From Candidatus Enterenecus merdae (lineage in GTDB: Bacteria; Bacillota; Clostridia; Oscillospirales; Oscillospiraceae): 59,775 nucleotides of DNA. Shown here piece by piece: positions 52,091 to 59,650 of the stretch. Each line of letters opens with the position of its first letter. Positions within the stretch are counted from its first letter, which is position 1. The notes under the pieces are model-generated. The model worked only from the letters and a program-made list of their open reading frames with translations. It was not told the origin of the DNA and ran no database searches. The stretch is taken from NCBI GenBank assembly GCA_018716385.1, contig DVJZ01000005.1, positions 1 through 59,775 on the forward strand. The letters run 5' to 3'. Made by a program: the position numbers and the translations under genes.

Positions 52091-52498
52091 TCACTCCATG
52101 GGGCAGAAATCCGGATCGCTCTCCAGATCCTGTTCCGGTTCAAACCCGTCGTCCACCAGCTCTGTGGCCCGCATCCGCCGCGCGTTCTTGGCCTGCTCCA
52201 CCTGCTGGTAAATCAGTTCCTTGACCGCCTTGGCGTCCCGCACGCTCACCAGATCCAGATGGGGGGAGGTCTTGTCCGACGAGTGTATGCAGATCGTACC
52301 CACCCGGAAAATGCGCTGCCACAGGGATCGTGTTACTTCCAGGTCCCGCACCCGGTAGAGCAGTACCTCCTCCTCCCTCAGGTTGAGCAGCCCCGTCTCA
52401 CGAAAGATACGGCTGCCGCTCAGCCGATAACGGGTAAAGCTGATGGGCAGACCAAAGTAGCGCTTACGATCTTTCCAAAGATACTGGATGGATTCCAT
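52091..52498 (-). CDS. PH-domain-like protein (bPH_2/YdbS-like)
   Basis: 135 residues resembling a bacterial pleckstrin-homology-like domain: 'RKRYFGLPISFTRYRLSGSRIFRETGLLNLREEEVLLYRVRDLEVTRS' pattern, where a strand-turn-strand core ends 'VGTICIHSSDKTSPHLDLVSVRDA', then a C-terminal helix and acidic tail. There is no membrane helix, so it is probably cytosolic. Assignment rests on the 'YRLSGSRI...LREEEVLLYRVRDL' pattern typical of these domains. Function unknown. The ATG at 52498 follows GGGAGG with seven-base spacing. Confidence 0.65.
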   Translation of the reverse strand: MESIQYLWKDRKRYFGLPISFTRYRLSGSRIFRETGLLNLREEEVLLYRVRDLEVTRSLWQRIFRVGTICIHSSDKTSPHLDLVSVRDAKAVKELIYQQVEQAKNARRMRATELVDDGFEPEQDLESDPDFCPME

Positions 52499-52513
52499 AC
52501 TCATTCCTCCCAT

Positions 52514-52777
52514 TCACTCGAATCCAGCCTGCTCCGCTCTGCGAATCAGGGTTGCGGTGTTGACCGGGGAAAGATAGACTTCCGCCTCCTGTTCCCCCTG
52601 CTGGCACAGAAGGAAGGACCTGGGCAGATCGCCCCCCACGTTGCGCACCTGTCCCGCCTGCTCCGCCTGATGCAAGAAGCGGCGGGTACGAAAAGACCAG
52701 GTGGCGTTGTCCAGGTCAAACAGTCCCAGAATTGAGGATTCCGGAATGATCACCGATTGTCCCAGGTTCAGATACAT
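52514..52777 (-). CDS. remB: RemB/YaaB-like regulator (RemA family)
   Basis: 87 residues similar in length, order and sequence pattern to B. subtilis YaaB/RemB: 'MYLNLGQSVIIPESSILGLFDLDNA' at the start and 'VYLSPVNTATLIRRAEQAG' at the end. It is encoded between recF and gyrB, where yaaB lies in Bacillus. RemB supports extracellular-matrix gene activation there. The ATG at 52777 follows GGAGGAGGC. It lies 20 bp beyond the duplicated recF tail. Confidence 0.82.
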   Translation of the reverse strand: MYLNLGQSVIIPESSILGLFDLDNATWSFRTRRFLHQAEQAGQVRNVGGDLPRSFLLCQQGEQEAEVYLSPVNTATLIRRAEQAGFE

Positions 52778-52796
52778 GAAAGCCTCCTCCGGAATG

Positions 52797-52884
52797 TCAC
52801 ACCAGCTTGCCGGCGTGAATGTGAAAAGCGCGCCCTGTCTTTAGCTGGGCCAGTTTCTCATCCTCACAACAGGTGATCAAGACC
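52797..52884 (-). pseudogene. Second copy of recF 3' end
   Basis: 88 bp repeat the recF tail at 53012-53099 with three differences, ACT/ACC, GCC/GCT and AAA/AAG in the recF frame, all synonymous. It includes the stop codon. The copy is continuous with an open frame through the insert upstream, but that 72-codon frame (52797-53015) has no ribosome site. Silent-only change suggests that this copy evolved as a working recF end, perhaps the original one. Confidence 0.88.
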
Positions 52885-53011
52885 CCCACGGGGTAGGCCC
52901 CGTGGGGACCCCCTTTGATTTCAATGCTCGACCGAACTGAATTCGGTCTGCGCCAAGCTGGTTGCCAAGCAACCAGCTTGTACGGCGCACCCGCACCGGG
53001 CCAGGTCTTGA
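52885..53011 (-). mobile_element. Hairpin-rich insert between two copies of the recF 3' end
   Basis: 127 bp directly after the recF stop codon. In the gene's direction it opens TCAAGACCTGGCC, making TGATCAAGACCTGGCC an inverted copy of recF sequence at the upstream edge of the duplicated tail. Three perfect or near-perfect hairpins follow: AAGCTGGTTGC/GCAACCAGCTT, GACCGAA/TTCGGTC and CCCCACGGGG/CCCCGTGGGG, plus an outer TGCGCC/GGCGCA. It matches the aspS insert in size and plan but not obviously in sequence. Mobility is inferred. Confidence 0.5.
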
Positions 53012-54115
53012 TCACACCAGTTTGCCGGCGTGAATGTGAAAGGCGCGCCCTGTCTTTAGCTGGGCCAGTTTCTCATCCTCACAACAAGTGATCAAGACCT
53101 GGCCGGAGGTGATACGGTTGAGGACAAACTCCTGCCTGCGATGATCCAGCTCGGACAGCACGTCGTCCAGCAGCAGCACCGGCCATTCCCCGGTGTCCTG
53201 ATAGAGGATGTCCCGGGCGGCCAGCTTCAGTGCCAGCGCGGCAGTGCGCACCTGGCCTTGGGAAGCGAAAGTCTTGGCCAGATTCCCGTCGATCTGGATG
53301 GCCAGCTCATCCCGATGAGGTCCCGTCAGGCAGGAGTGGGAATCAATCTCCGCCTGCCGGTGCCGCTCCTGATGATCCAGCAGCTGCCCCAGGATCTGCT
53401 TAGGGCTGGCCAACGGGTCTAATACGGTGGACACCGTGTCATAGGACAGCTCCAACTGTTCCCGCCCGCCGGAACAGTCTGTATGGATGGCAGGTGCGGC
53501 CTGGTTGAGCTTCTTGATAAAATGGGCCCGGTAGTGGATGAGAATGGCCCCGCATTGGGCCATGCGCAGGGAGTAATCGTCCAGCGCCCCCAGCAGGGAT
53601 GGCTTTTCCTCCCAGTCTCGAAGGATCCTGCCCTTCTGCTCGTGCAACCGGTGATACTCGGCCAGGGCGGCGGCGTACCTGGGCCGAAGCTGGCAGATAC
53701 AGCTGTCCAGAAACCGCCGCCGGTCCCCCGCTCCCGCCCGGATGAGGTAGAGGTCCTCCGGGCAGAACAGCACCGTGGTCAAAATCCCTGCCAGCTCTCC
53801 CGCAGACTTCAGCCGCACCCCGTTGGACCAGAGCTGCCGGCGCATTCCCCGGGTGAGCTGGGCCTCCAGGATATAGTCCCGCTTCCGGCTGAAAAGCTCC
53901 GCTTTCAGGAAGGCCCGGTCGATCCCAAACTGGATCAGTTCCCGGTCATACCTGGCCCGGTGGGAAGAGGCGGAAGAGAGGTAGGCCACCGCCTCCACCA
54001 GATTGGTCTTTCCCTGGGCGTTCTCCCCCACGATGACGTTCACACCAGGATCAAAGCTGACCTCCAGGTGGGTGTAGTTTCGAAAAAAGTCCAGGGTGAG
54101 CCCATTGACGGTCAT
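53012..54115 (-). CDS. recF: DNA replication and repair protein RecF
   Basis: SMC-like ATPase that loads RecA at gaps. 367 residues: Walker A '[15 protein letters not shown]', '[17 protein letters not shown]', signature '[17 protein letters not shown]', Walker B '[17 protein letters not shown]', and a C-terminal '[21 protein letters not shown]' strand. The ATG at 54115 overlaps the yaaA stop by ATGA. The last 88 bp are repeated downstream with an insert between. The product is full length. Confidence 0.95.
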   Translation of the reverse strand: MTVNGLTLDFFRNYTHLEVSFDPGVNVIVGENAQGKTNLVEAVAYLSSASSHRARYDRELIQFGIDRAFLKAELFSRKRDYILEAQLTRGMRRQLWSNGVRLKSAGELAGILTTVLFCPEDLYLIRAGAGDRRRFLDSCICQLRPRYAAALAEYHRLHEQKGRILRDWEEKPSLLGALDDYSLRMAQCGAILIHYRAHFIKKLNQAAPAIHTDCSGGREQLELSYDTVSTVLDPLASPKQILGQLLDHQERHRQAEIDSHSCLTGPHRDELAIQIDGNLAKTFASQGQVRTAALALKLAARDILYQDTGEWPVLLLDDVLSELDHRRQEFVLNRITSGQVLITCCEDEKLAQLKTGRAFHIHAGKLV

Positions 54116-54327
54116 TCCACCACCAGGACGGTCTCCCCGCCCAGTTCCACCCGGTCGCCAGGCCGGATCTTCCGACCACGTTGGGTGCATATCGCGCCGT
54201 TGACCGTCACCGAACCTCCCTGGACAGCTTCCTTGGCCGCCCCTCCGGTATCCGCCGCTCCGGCAAACTTCAGCAGGGCGTCCAGCTTAATCCATTCCGT
54301 TTTGATCTTGATCCGTGTCTCCTGCAT
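54112..54327 (-). CDS. yaaA: YaaA/RlbA S4-domain RNA-binding protein
   Basis: 71-residue S4-type RNA-binding protein: '[33 protein letters not shown]' then '[13 protein letters not shown]', the normal YaaA length and pattern. Found between dnaN and recF in most Firmicutes; a role in ribosome assembly has been suggested. The ATG at 54327 follows GGGAGGGAG. Coupled to recF by a 4-bp overlap. Confidence 0.92.
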   Translation of the reverse strand: MQETRIKIKTEWIKLDALLKFAGAADTGGAAKEAVQGGSVTVNGAICTQRGRKIRPGDRVELGGETVLVVE

Positions 54328-54370
54328 TCCCTGCTCCCTCCCCTCAACATCCCGCTTTCCAGATCTGCGC

Positions 54371-55489
54371 CTATCCCTCCGCTTTCAACCGCACCGGCAG
54401 TACCATATAGAGGAACCGCTCCGGCTGTCCCTTTGTGGGCAGGATCAGGCAGGGGGAAGTGGGGGTATTCAGCTCCAGACGGACCTGCTCAGCAGGAGCC
54501 GCCTTCACCGCTTCCATCAGAAAACGGTTGTTGAAACCAATCTCCAGCCCCTTCCCGTCTCCCGTCACCGGGCAACGGTCAAAGGCAGAACCAATGGCGG
54601 TCTGGGATGAGATAGACACAGAACCGTCCTCAAACTTACACCGCAGGGGGCTTTTCAACTTGTCGTTGATGATGAGGGACGCCCGGTCAATAGAGCGCTG
54701 CAGCGCGCCGGTGTCCGCCTCTAAACTAACGGAGTTGTTCTGGGGAATGGTCTGCCGGTAATTGAGAAACTCCCCCTCCAGCCGCCGGGCCACCAGTAGA
54801 GTGGAGCCCATGCGGAAGGTAATGTGCCGCTCTCCCTCCGTCACCTGGACCGGCTCGTCGCTGTCCGCGCAGATCTTGTCCACCTCGGACAGGGCCGCCC
54901 CAGGCACCACGAAGGAGAACTGCTCCCCACCCTCCTTTTGAAGGATCTCCTCCCGGCGCAGAGCCAGGCGGTAGCCGTCCACCGCCACCATGGTCAGCTC
55001 TTTCCCATCCACCTCAAACAGCGCGCCGGTGTGGACAGGCCGGCTCTCATTGTCGCTGACGGCAAAGATAACCCGGGAAATCATAGACCGCAAGGTTCCC
55101 TGTTCGATGTTCAAGCAGTTTCCTTCATCCACGGCGGGCAGCTCGGGAAATTCCTCCGCTCTGCTTCCCAGAATGTCAAAAGAGGTGGGGCCGCAACTGA
55201 TGTGCACCTTGGTGCCCTGTGTGGACACGCTGACCATGTCATCGGGCAATTTCCGGATGATCTCCCCAAATAGGCGGGCAGGCAGCACAATGGATCCGGG
55301 CTGGGTTACCTCCGCCTCCACTTGGGTGACAATGCCTGTTTCCAGGTTGTAGCCGCTGACTTGCAGTCCAGCGTCCAAGCCCTCCAGCAGAACGCCTTCC
55401 AGGGCAAGGATGGAACTTTTGGCAGCCACCACCCGTCCAGCTGTGGTGACAGCGGTTTGTAGCAGCGCTTTCTCGCAGGAAAATTTCAT
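54371..55489 (-). CDS. dnaN: DNA polymerase III beta subunit (sliding clamp)
   Basis: Ring-shaped processivity clamp, 372 residues of three similar domains; '[20 protein letters not shown]' start, '[17 protein letters not shown]' and the terminal '[10 protein letters not shown]' hydrophobic pocket strand are family-typical. The ATG at 55489 follows AAAGGAGACC. It lies downstream of dnaA across the origin-unwinding region. Followed 43 bp later by yaaA-recF. Confidence 0.96.
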   Translation of the reverse strand: MKFSCEKALLQTAVTTAGRVVAAKSSILALEGVLLEGLDAGLQVSGYNLETGIVTQVEAEVTQPGSIVLPARLFGEIIRKLPDDMVSVSTQGTKVHISCGPTSFDILGSRAEEFPELPAVDEGNCLNIEQGTLRSMISRVIFAVSDNESRPVHTGALFEVDGKELTMVAVDGYRLALRREEILQKEGGEQFSFVVPGAALSEVDKICADSDEPVQVTEGERHITFRMGSTLLVARRLEGEFLNYRQTIPQNNSVSLEADTGALQRSIDRASLIINDKLKSPLRCKFEDGSVSISSQTAIGSAFDRCPVTGDGKGLEIGFNNRFLMEAVKAAPAEQVRLELNTPTSPCLILPTKGQPERFLYMVLPVRLKAEG

Positions 55490-55535
55490 GGCAGGTCTCC
55501 TTTCCCTCCCCGCCGGTCAGATAGGGGAGGAGTAT

Positions 55536-55717
55536 TTCAATTCGTAGTATATAGTAGGGGTGGCGGAAGCTGTGGAAAACCGGTCTGAAGCCTTGGTAAC
55601 ACATGACATACAGCGGCGCAAAATATTCCACAGAATTTCAACAGGATGAAGGTCACGATGACAACGGTTTCTTTTTTCCACAGCCTTCCACACCACAGTC
55701 CGCAGGGATGTGGAGAA
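55536..55717. other. oriC: Candidate oriC unwinding region (DnaA boxes and DnaA-trio)
   Basis: Between dnaA and dnaN, DnaA-box-like 9-mers occur at 55571-55579 (TGTGGAAAA, 8/9), 55624-55632 (7/9), 55674-55682 (TTTTCCACA, 8/9) and 55709-55717 (TGTGGAGAA, 8/9). On the minus strand the 55571 box is followed by a G+C-rich spacer and CTACTATATACTAC, which resembles the DnaA-trio repeats of B. subtilis, then A+T-rich DNA before dnaN. The order dnaA, boxes, GC spacer, trio, dnaN is the same as in B. subtilis. Confidence 0.75.
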
Positions 55718-55719
55718 GG

Positions 55720-57042
55720 TCAATAGGCGGAGTTGACCGCGTTGGTGATGTCTCGGATGATCTCGTTGAACTCGGGCTGGTTCTTTCGGTACTTCTCCAC
55801 CCGGTTGATGGAGTTGAGCACGGTGGAGTGGTGGCGCCCGCCAAACTGCTGGCCGATTTCGGCCAGGGACAGCTGGGTCATTTCCCGGATGATGTACATG
55901 GCCACGTTGCGGGCCGTGGAGATTTCTTTGTTCTGGCTCTGCCCCCGCAGCGCGTCGCTGTCCAGCTCGTAAAAGCGGGCCACCTCCTGGATGATGGTGT
56001 CCGCCGAGGGGAGAAAGTCTTCCTTAGCGCGCAGGATGTCCCGCACCGCCCGGATGGTGTTCTCCACGTTTACCTGGGCGCCCATCAGCTCCTGGAAGGC
56101 CATGATCTTGTTGACCACCCCTTCGATCTGCCGGACGTTGGCGGTGATGTTCTCCGCCACATAACTGAGCACCGGGTCTGGCAGCACAATGCCCCGCTCT
56201 ATGGATTTGTTTTTCAGGATGGCCACCCTGGTCTCGTAATCGGGAGGTTGGATGTCGGCGGGCAGGCCCTGCTCAAAGCGGGTTTTGAGCCGCTGCTCCA
56301 ACCGGAGCATTTCCTGGGGAGGCCGGTCGGAGGTGAGCACGATCTGTTTGCCCTGCTCATATAGGGTGTTAAAGGTGTGAAACAGCTCCTCCTCGCTGGA
56401 GTCCTTACCGGCGATGAACTGCACGTCGTCCATCAAAAATAGGTCCACCGTGCGGTACTTGTTGCGAAACTCTTGCATATCCTGGCCCTGGATCAGGTTC
56501 CGGATCAGCTCGTTGACGAATTCCTCGCTTTTGATATACAGGATGCGGTAGTCCGGGTGGTTCTCCTGCACCCGGTTGGCGATGGCGTGGAGCAGATGGG
56601 TCTTGCCCAGTCCGGACTGCCCATAGATGAACAGGGGGTTGTAGGCCCCCCCGGGCTCGTCGGCTACTTTTTCTGCGGCGGTGAAGGCAAACTTGTTGGT
56701 GGAGCCCACCACAAAGCGGTCAAAGGTGTAAGAGCGGTATGGGCTATCAGTCCTTTGGGCGGCCGCGCCGGACTGGTACTTCTCCCGCTCATCGGGCAGC
56801 AGCAGAGCCACTCCCACCTCGAAAGAGAACAGCTCCCGCAGGGTCTTTTCCACCGTGGTTAGGAAACGGGTTTGGATGATGTTGCGCTTAAATTCGGTTG
56901 GAACGCACAGGATCAGCCTGGTCTCCTCCAGGGCGACCGCCTCCACATCGCCGAACCAGGTTTCGATGGACACGGCTGTCAACTCCGCCTCCATCAGACT
57001 CTTTGCTTTTTCCCAAATATCGGCGGCTGATTTCATCGACAT
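55720..57042 (-). CDS. dnaA: Chromosomal replication initiator DnaA
   Basis: AAA+ initiator that opens oriC. 440 residues: an N-terminal domain ('IWEKAKSLMEAEL...IETWFGDVEAV'), a short linker, Walker A 'IYGQSGLGKTHLLHAIAN', Walker B 'DLFLMDDVQFIAGK', sensor 'VLTSDRPP', and a C-terminal DNA-binding domain with 'EIGQQFGGRHHSTVLNSINRV'. The DnaA signature has His where most proteins have Asp (GGRDHTTV) and Ser for the first Thr. The ATG at 57042 follows TTGAGGTG; promoter at 57078-57106. Confidence 0.97.
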   Translation of the reverse strand: MSMKSAADIWEKAKSLMEAELTAVSIETWFGDVEAVALEETRLILCVPTEFKRNIIQTRFLTTVEKTLRELFSFEVGVALLLPDEREKYQSGAAAQRTDSPYRSYTFDRFVVGSTNKFAFTAAEKVADEPGGAYNPLFIYGQSGLGKTHLLHAIANRVQENHPDYRILYIKSEEFVNELIRNLIQGQDMQEFRNKYRTVDLFLMDDVQFIAGKDSSEEELFHTFNTLYEQGKQIVLTSDRPPQEMLRLEQRLKTRFEQGLPADIQPPDYETRVAILKNKSIERGIVLPDPVLSYVAENITANVRQIEGVVNKIMAFQELMGAQVNVENTIRAVRDILRAKEDFLPSADTIIQEVARFYELDSDALRGQSQNKEISTARNVAMYIIREMTQLSLAEIGQQFGGRHHSTVLNSINRVEKYRKNQPEFNEIIRDITNAVNSAY

Positions 57043-57077
57043 GGCGTCACCTCAAGCGTGCATATGATAACCACATA

Positions 57078-57106
57078 ATTATAGCAAAAAGTGGGTGGTT
57101 TCACAA
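57078..57106 (-). promoter_or_regulatory. Sigma-A promoter of dnaA
   Basis: Minus-strand TTGTGA (57101-57106), 17-bp spacer, consensus TATAAT (57078-57083), 36 bp before dnaA. Weak DnaA-box-like TGTGG motifs in the 57043-57394 gap (near 57134, 57179 and 57220) could serve autoregulation. Confidence 0.8.
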
Positions 57107-57175
57107 GGGTTTTTCCTCGTCTTCCTTTGATCTTGTGGACGGATGGTGTATCACCGGGCGGCGGGGAAAGACCTC

Positions 57176-57204
57176 TTGTGGGAAAGTAGGAAATTTGGTA
57201 CAAT
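57176..57204 (+). promoter_or_regulatory. Upstream promoter P1 of rpmH
   Basis: TTGTGG (57176-57181), 17-bp spacer, TACAAT (57199-57204) on the plus strand. The -35 lies within a DnaA-box-like TGTGGGAAA, so DnaA might modulate it. Confidence 0.6.
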
Positions 57205-57249
57205 ATCTTGTGTGTCAAAGTGGATAGAAGGGTTTTCTTTGAAATTTGA

Positions 57250-57278
57250 TTGACAGGACAGGGAGAATCCGGTATAAT
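57250..57278 (+). promoter_or_regulatory. Consensus promoter P2 of rpmH
   Basis: Perfect TTGACA (57250-57255), 17-bp spacer, perfect TATAAT (57273-57278), the strongest match in the window. It gives a leader of about 110 nt before rpmH. Confidence 0.9.
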
Positions 57279-57394
57279 CCCATGTGCACATGCGCCGCTT
57301 TCCGGCGCCAAACAGGTCAACCGCGTTTCCAGTCCGGAGACGTTGTGGAGGCGGCGGGTTGTCCGCCGCAATTTTATACAGGAGGTGTTCTCCC

Positions 57395-57529
57395 ATGGTT
57401 CGTACCTATCAGCCCAAGAAGCGTCACCGCTCCAAGGTGCACGGCTTCCGCAAGCGCATGGCCACCGCCAACGGCCGCAAGGTTTTGGCCCGCCGCCGGA
57501 TGAAGGGCCGCGCCCGCCTGACCCACTGA
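57395..57529 (+). CDS. rpmH: 50S ribosomal protein L34
   Basis: Small basic large-subunit protein of 44 residues, '[19 protein letters not shown]...[18 protein letters not shown]', the standard L34 sequence. The ATG at 57395 follows ATACAGGAGGTG, a near-perfect ribosome site. First gene of the rightward rpmH-rnpA-yidD-yidC-jag cluster that faces dnaA across the origin in most Firmicutes. Confidence 0.98.
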   Translation: MVRTYQPKKRHRSKVHGFRKRMATANGRKVLARRRMKGRARLTH

Positions 57530-57640
57530 TGGCGGATACATCGGGATGAAATAGAGCAGGCCGGGGCGCGGGAGGTTTCCCTCGCCCCCGCGTCCGTTTG
57601 GGAACAGTCCAATCCCAACCGGGAGGAAAGGGGCGTCCCT

Positions 57641-57994
57641 GTGAAAAAGACGGTGTCGCTGAAGGAGAATCACCTGTTCCGCCGGCTGTATCGGAAGGGG
57701 AAAACCGTGGCGGACAGCCGGATCGCCCTTTACGCGCGGCACAACGGGGGGAAGGGGAACCGATTGGGCCTGACGGTGTCCACCAAGGTGGGCTGCGCCG
57801 TGGTGCGCAACCGGGTGCGCCGCCGCCTGCGGGAGATCTACCGCCTGCATGAAGGGCTGTTGGGCGAGGGACTGGACCTGGTGCTGGTGGCCCGGGTGCG
57901 GGCCGCCCACAGCAGCTACCGGCAGCTGGAGCGGTCTTTCCTATCCCTGGCGGACAAGCTGGGGCTTTGGAAACAGGGGGTGGGCAAGCCGTGA
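57641..57994 (+). CDS. rnpA: Ribonuclease P protein component
   Basis: Protein cofactor of RNase P, which matures tRNA 5' ends. 117 residues with 'SLKENHLFRRLYRKGKTVADSR'-type start and the RNR motif 'CAVVRNRVRRRLREIYR'. The GTG start at 57641 follows GGGAGGAAAGGGG. Its stop overlaps the yidD start (GTGA), so they are coupled. Confidence 0.95.
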   Translation: MKKTVSLKENHLFRRLYRKGKTVADSRIALYARHNGGKGNRLGLTVSTKVGCAVVRNRVRRRLREIYRLHEGLLGEGLDLVLVARVRAAHSSYRQLERSFLSLADKLGLWKQGVGKP

Positions 57995-58242
57995 AGCGTC
58001 TGCTGCTGGGCCTGATCCGGCTGTACCGGGAGAAGATCTCGCCCGGTCGCCCGCCCTGCTGCCGGTTCATCCCCACCTGCTCGACCTATGCCCTGGAGGC
58101 GGTGGAGGTCCACGGGGCGCTGAAGGGCGGCCTGCTGTCGGCGTGGCGGGTGCTGCGCTGCCACCCCTTTCACCGGGAGCGGTCGTTCCTCTATGACCCG
58201 GTGCCCCCCAAGGGGCGCTGGCGCGTGAGAGTATCAAAGTAG
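57991..58242 (+). CDS. yidD: YidD membrane protein insertion efficiency factor
   Basis: 83-residue peripheral protein that aids YidC-dependent insertion. Conserved 'RLYREKISPGRPPCCRFIPTC' and 'GGLLSAWRVLRCHPF' carry the family cysteines. It begins with GTG at 57991 overlapping the rnpA stop. It lies 11 bp before yidC. Confidence 0.94.
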   Translation: MKRLLLGLIRLYREKISPGRPPCCRFIPTCSTYALEAVEVHGALKGGLLSAWRVLRCHPFHRERSFLYDPVPPKGRWRVRVSK

Positions 58243-58253
58243 GGAGGCCCTGT

Positions 58254-59618
58254 ATGGATTTTCTGCAAATCATCATGACGCCCTTCAGCTGGTTGCTGCG
58301 GGTGTTTTGTGAGCTGTTCAATAGTTATGGTATTGCCCTGATCCTGTTTACCATCATCATCAAGATCATCCTCTTCCCCCTGAACCTGAAGGGCAAAAAG
58401 GGCATGATCAAGATGAGCCTGGTTTCCGGACAGCTGCGGGAGCTGCAAAAGCGGTACGGCAACGACCGGGAGCGGTACAACCGGGAGGTTCAGAAGTTTT
58501 ACGCTGAGAACAAGGTGAGCCCCACGGGGGGATGCCTGTGGTCGCTGCTGCCCCTGCTGATCCTGTGGCCGCTGTACGCCATCATCCGCCGTCCATTCCG
58601 CTACATGATGGGCCTGAGCGACACCGCCATCACCTCGGTGGCCACCGCTCTGGACTGGACCGGCGTGATGGGAAGCGAATATCTTTCCGGCGCCAACGAG
58701 CTGACCCTGGCCTCCATGCTCAACTCGGGCAATCTGGCTGCGGCGGAGGCCGCCGCGGGCGGCAGCCTGTTTATCATCAACTTCAGCTTTCTTGGCCTGG
58801 ACCTGTCCCAGATTCCCACCCTGCAATTTTGGCAGAACGGGGTAAGCTGGGGGTCTATCGGACTGTTCCTCATGCCCATCTTCTCCGCGGGGATGTCGCT
58901 GCTGTCCATGATCGTGTCCCAAAAGACCAACCGGATGAACCGCAGCCAGGAGCAGGACCAGGCCGCGGCGTCCACCAACCGTACCATGATGATCATCAGC
59001 CCCGTCATCTCCCTGTGGATCGGCTACTCCATGCCCGCCGGCCTTTGTATCTACTGGATTGCCAACTCCCTGCTGGGAATGGTGCAGGAGCTGTTGGCCG
59101 GCAGGATCCTGCGCAAGGACTACGAGCAGGCCCAGCGGGAGCTGGAGGAGCAGGCCAAGCGGGCCAAGCTGGAGGAGAAGGAGCGCCGGCGAATCGCCGC
59201 CGAGCGCAAGGCGGCCGCCATCGCCGCCGGCACCTATAAGAAAGGCAAGCAGAACCAGGGTGCGGGCAAGGAAAGGGGCGTGGACGTGAGCGCCAGCCGG
59301 GAGGGCATCCGGGCCTATGCCCGGGGCCGGGCCTACGACCCCAACCGCTATCCCATCACCCCCTATCGTGACCCCAACGAATGGCTTGGGAATCCTGCCC
59401 AGTCCGCCAAACCTGCCCAGCCCAGCCAGGAGGAACCGGAGGATCAGGAGAGGGTCGAAGGGCAGGTTGCCCCTGAGCGTGCCTCGGAACAGTCCGCCCA
59501 GCCTCCCGTTTCCGCTCCGGAGCAGCCGGACCTGGAGCAATCCGTCCAGGAGCAGCCGGACCAGTCTGACAGCCCAGAGGGATTGGAAGGGCCGGAGCAG
59601 GACGGGCAGGAGGAGTAA
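58254..59618 (+). CDS. yidC: Membrane protein insertase YidC/SpoIIIJ with long C-terminal tail
   Basis: Inserts membrane proteins. 454 residues, longer than the usual 250-300 of Firmicute paralogues. About five membrane helices: 'YGIALILFTIIIKIILFPLNL' is the groove helix, with Lys at the position of the conserved Arg. A cytoplasmic coiled hairpin, 'GGCLWSLLPLLILWPLYAII', an extra extracytoplasmic segment and 'AGLCIYWIANSLLGMVQELL' follow. From about residue 285 the tail is a basic coiled coil and then a Pro/Glu/Gln-rich region to the end. The ATG at 58254 follows GTAGGGAGG. No lipobox. Confidence 0.93.
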   Translation: MDFLQIIMTPFSWLLRVFCELFNSYGIALILFTIIIKIILFPLNLKGKKGMIKMSLVSGQLRELQKRYGNDRERYNREVQKFYAENKVSPTGGCLWSLLPLLILWPLYAIIRRPFRYMMGLSDTAITSVATALDWTGVMGSEYLSGANELTLASMLNSGNLAAAEAAAGGSLFIINFSFLGLDLSQIPTLQFWQNGVSWGSIGLFLMPIFSAGMSLLSMIVSQKTNRMNRSQEQDQAAASTNRTMMIISPVISLWIGYSMPAGLCIYWIANSLLGMVQELLAGRILRKDYEQAQRELEEQAKRAKLEEKERRRIAAERKAAAIAAGTYKKGKQNQGAGKERGVDVSASREGIRAYARGRAYDPNRYPITPYRDPNEWLGNPAQSAKPAQPSQEEPEDQERVEGQVAPERASEQSAQPPVSAPEQPDLEQSVQEQPDQSDSPEGLEGPEQDGQEE

Positions 59619-59650
59619 GCCCAGTCCAATGACGAAAGGAGTGTCGCCCC

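Noticed and set aside
52797-53015. A 72-codon open frame ending in the recF tail copy
   Set aside because: It runs through the hairpin insert and has no ribosome site. The ORF exists because the tail copy is coding-derived. Treated as a remnant, not a gene.
55068-55081. Fourth Noc-box-like sequence in dnaN (ATAACCCGGGAAAT)
   Set aside because: Two central mismatches break the left half-site; it is not counted with the three exact cores.
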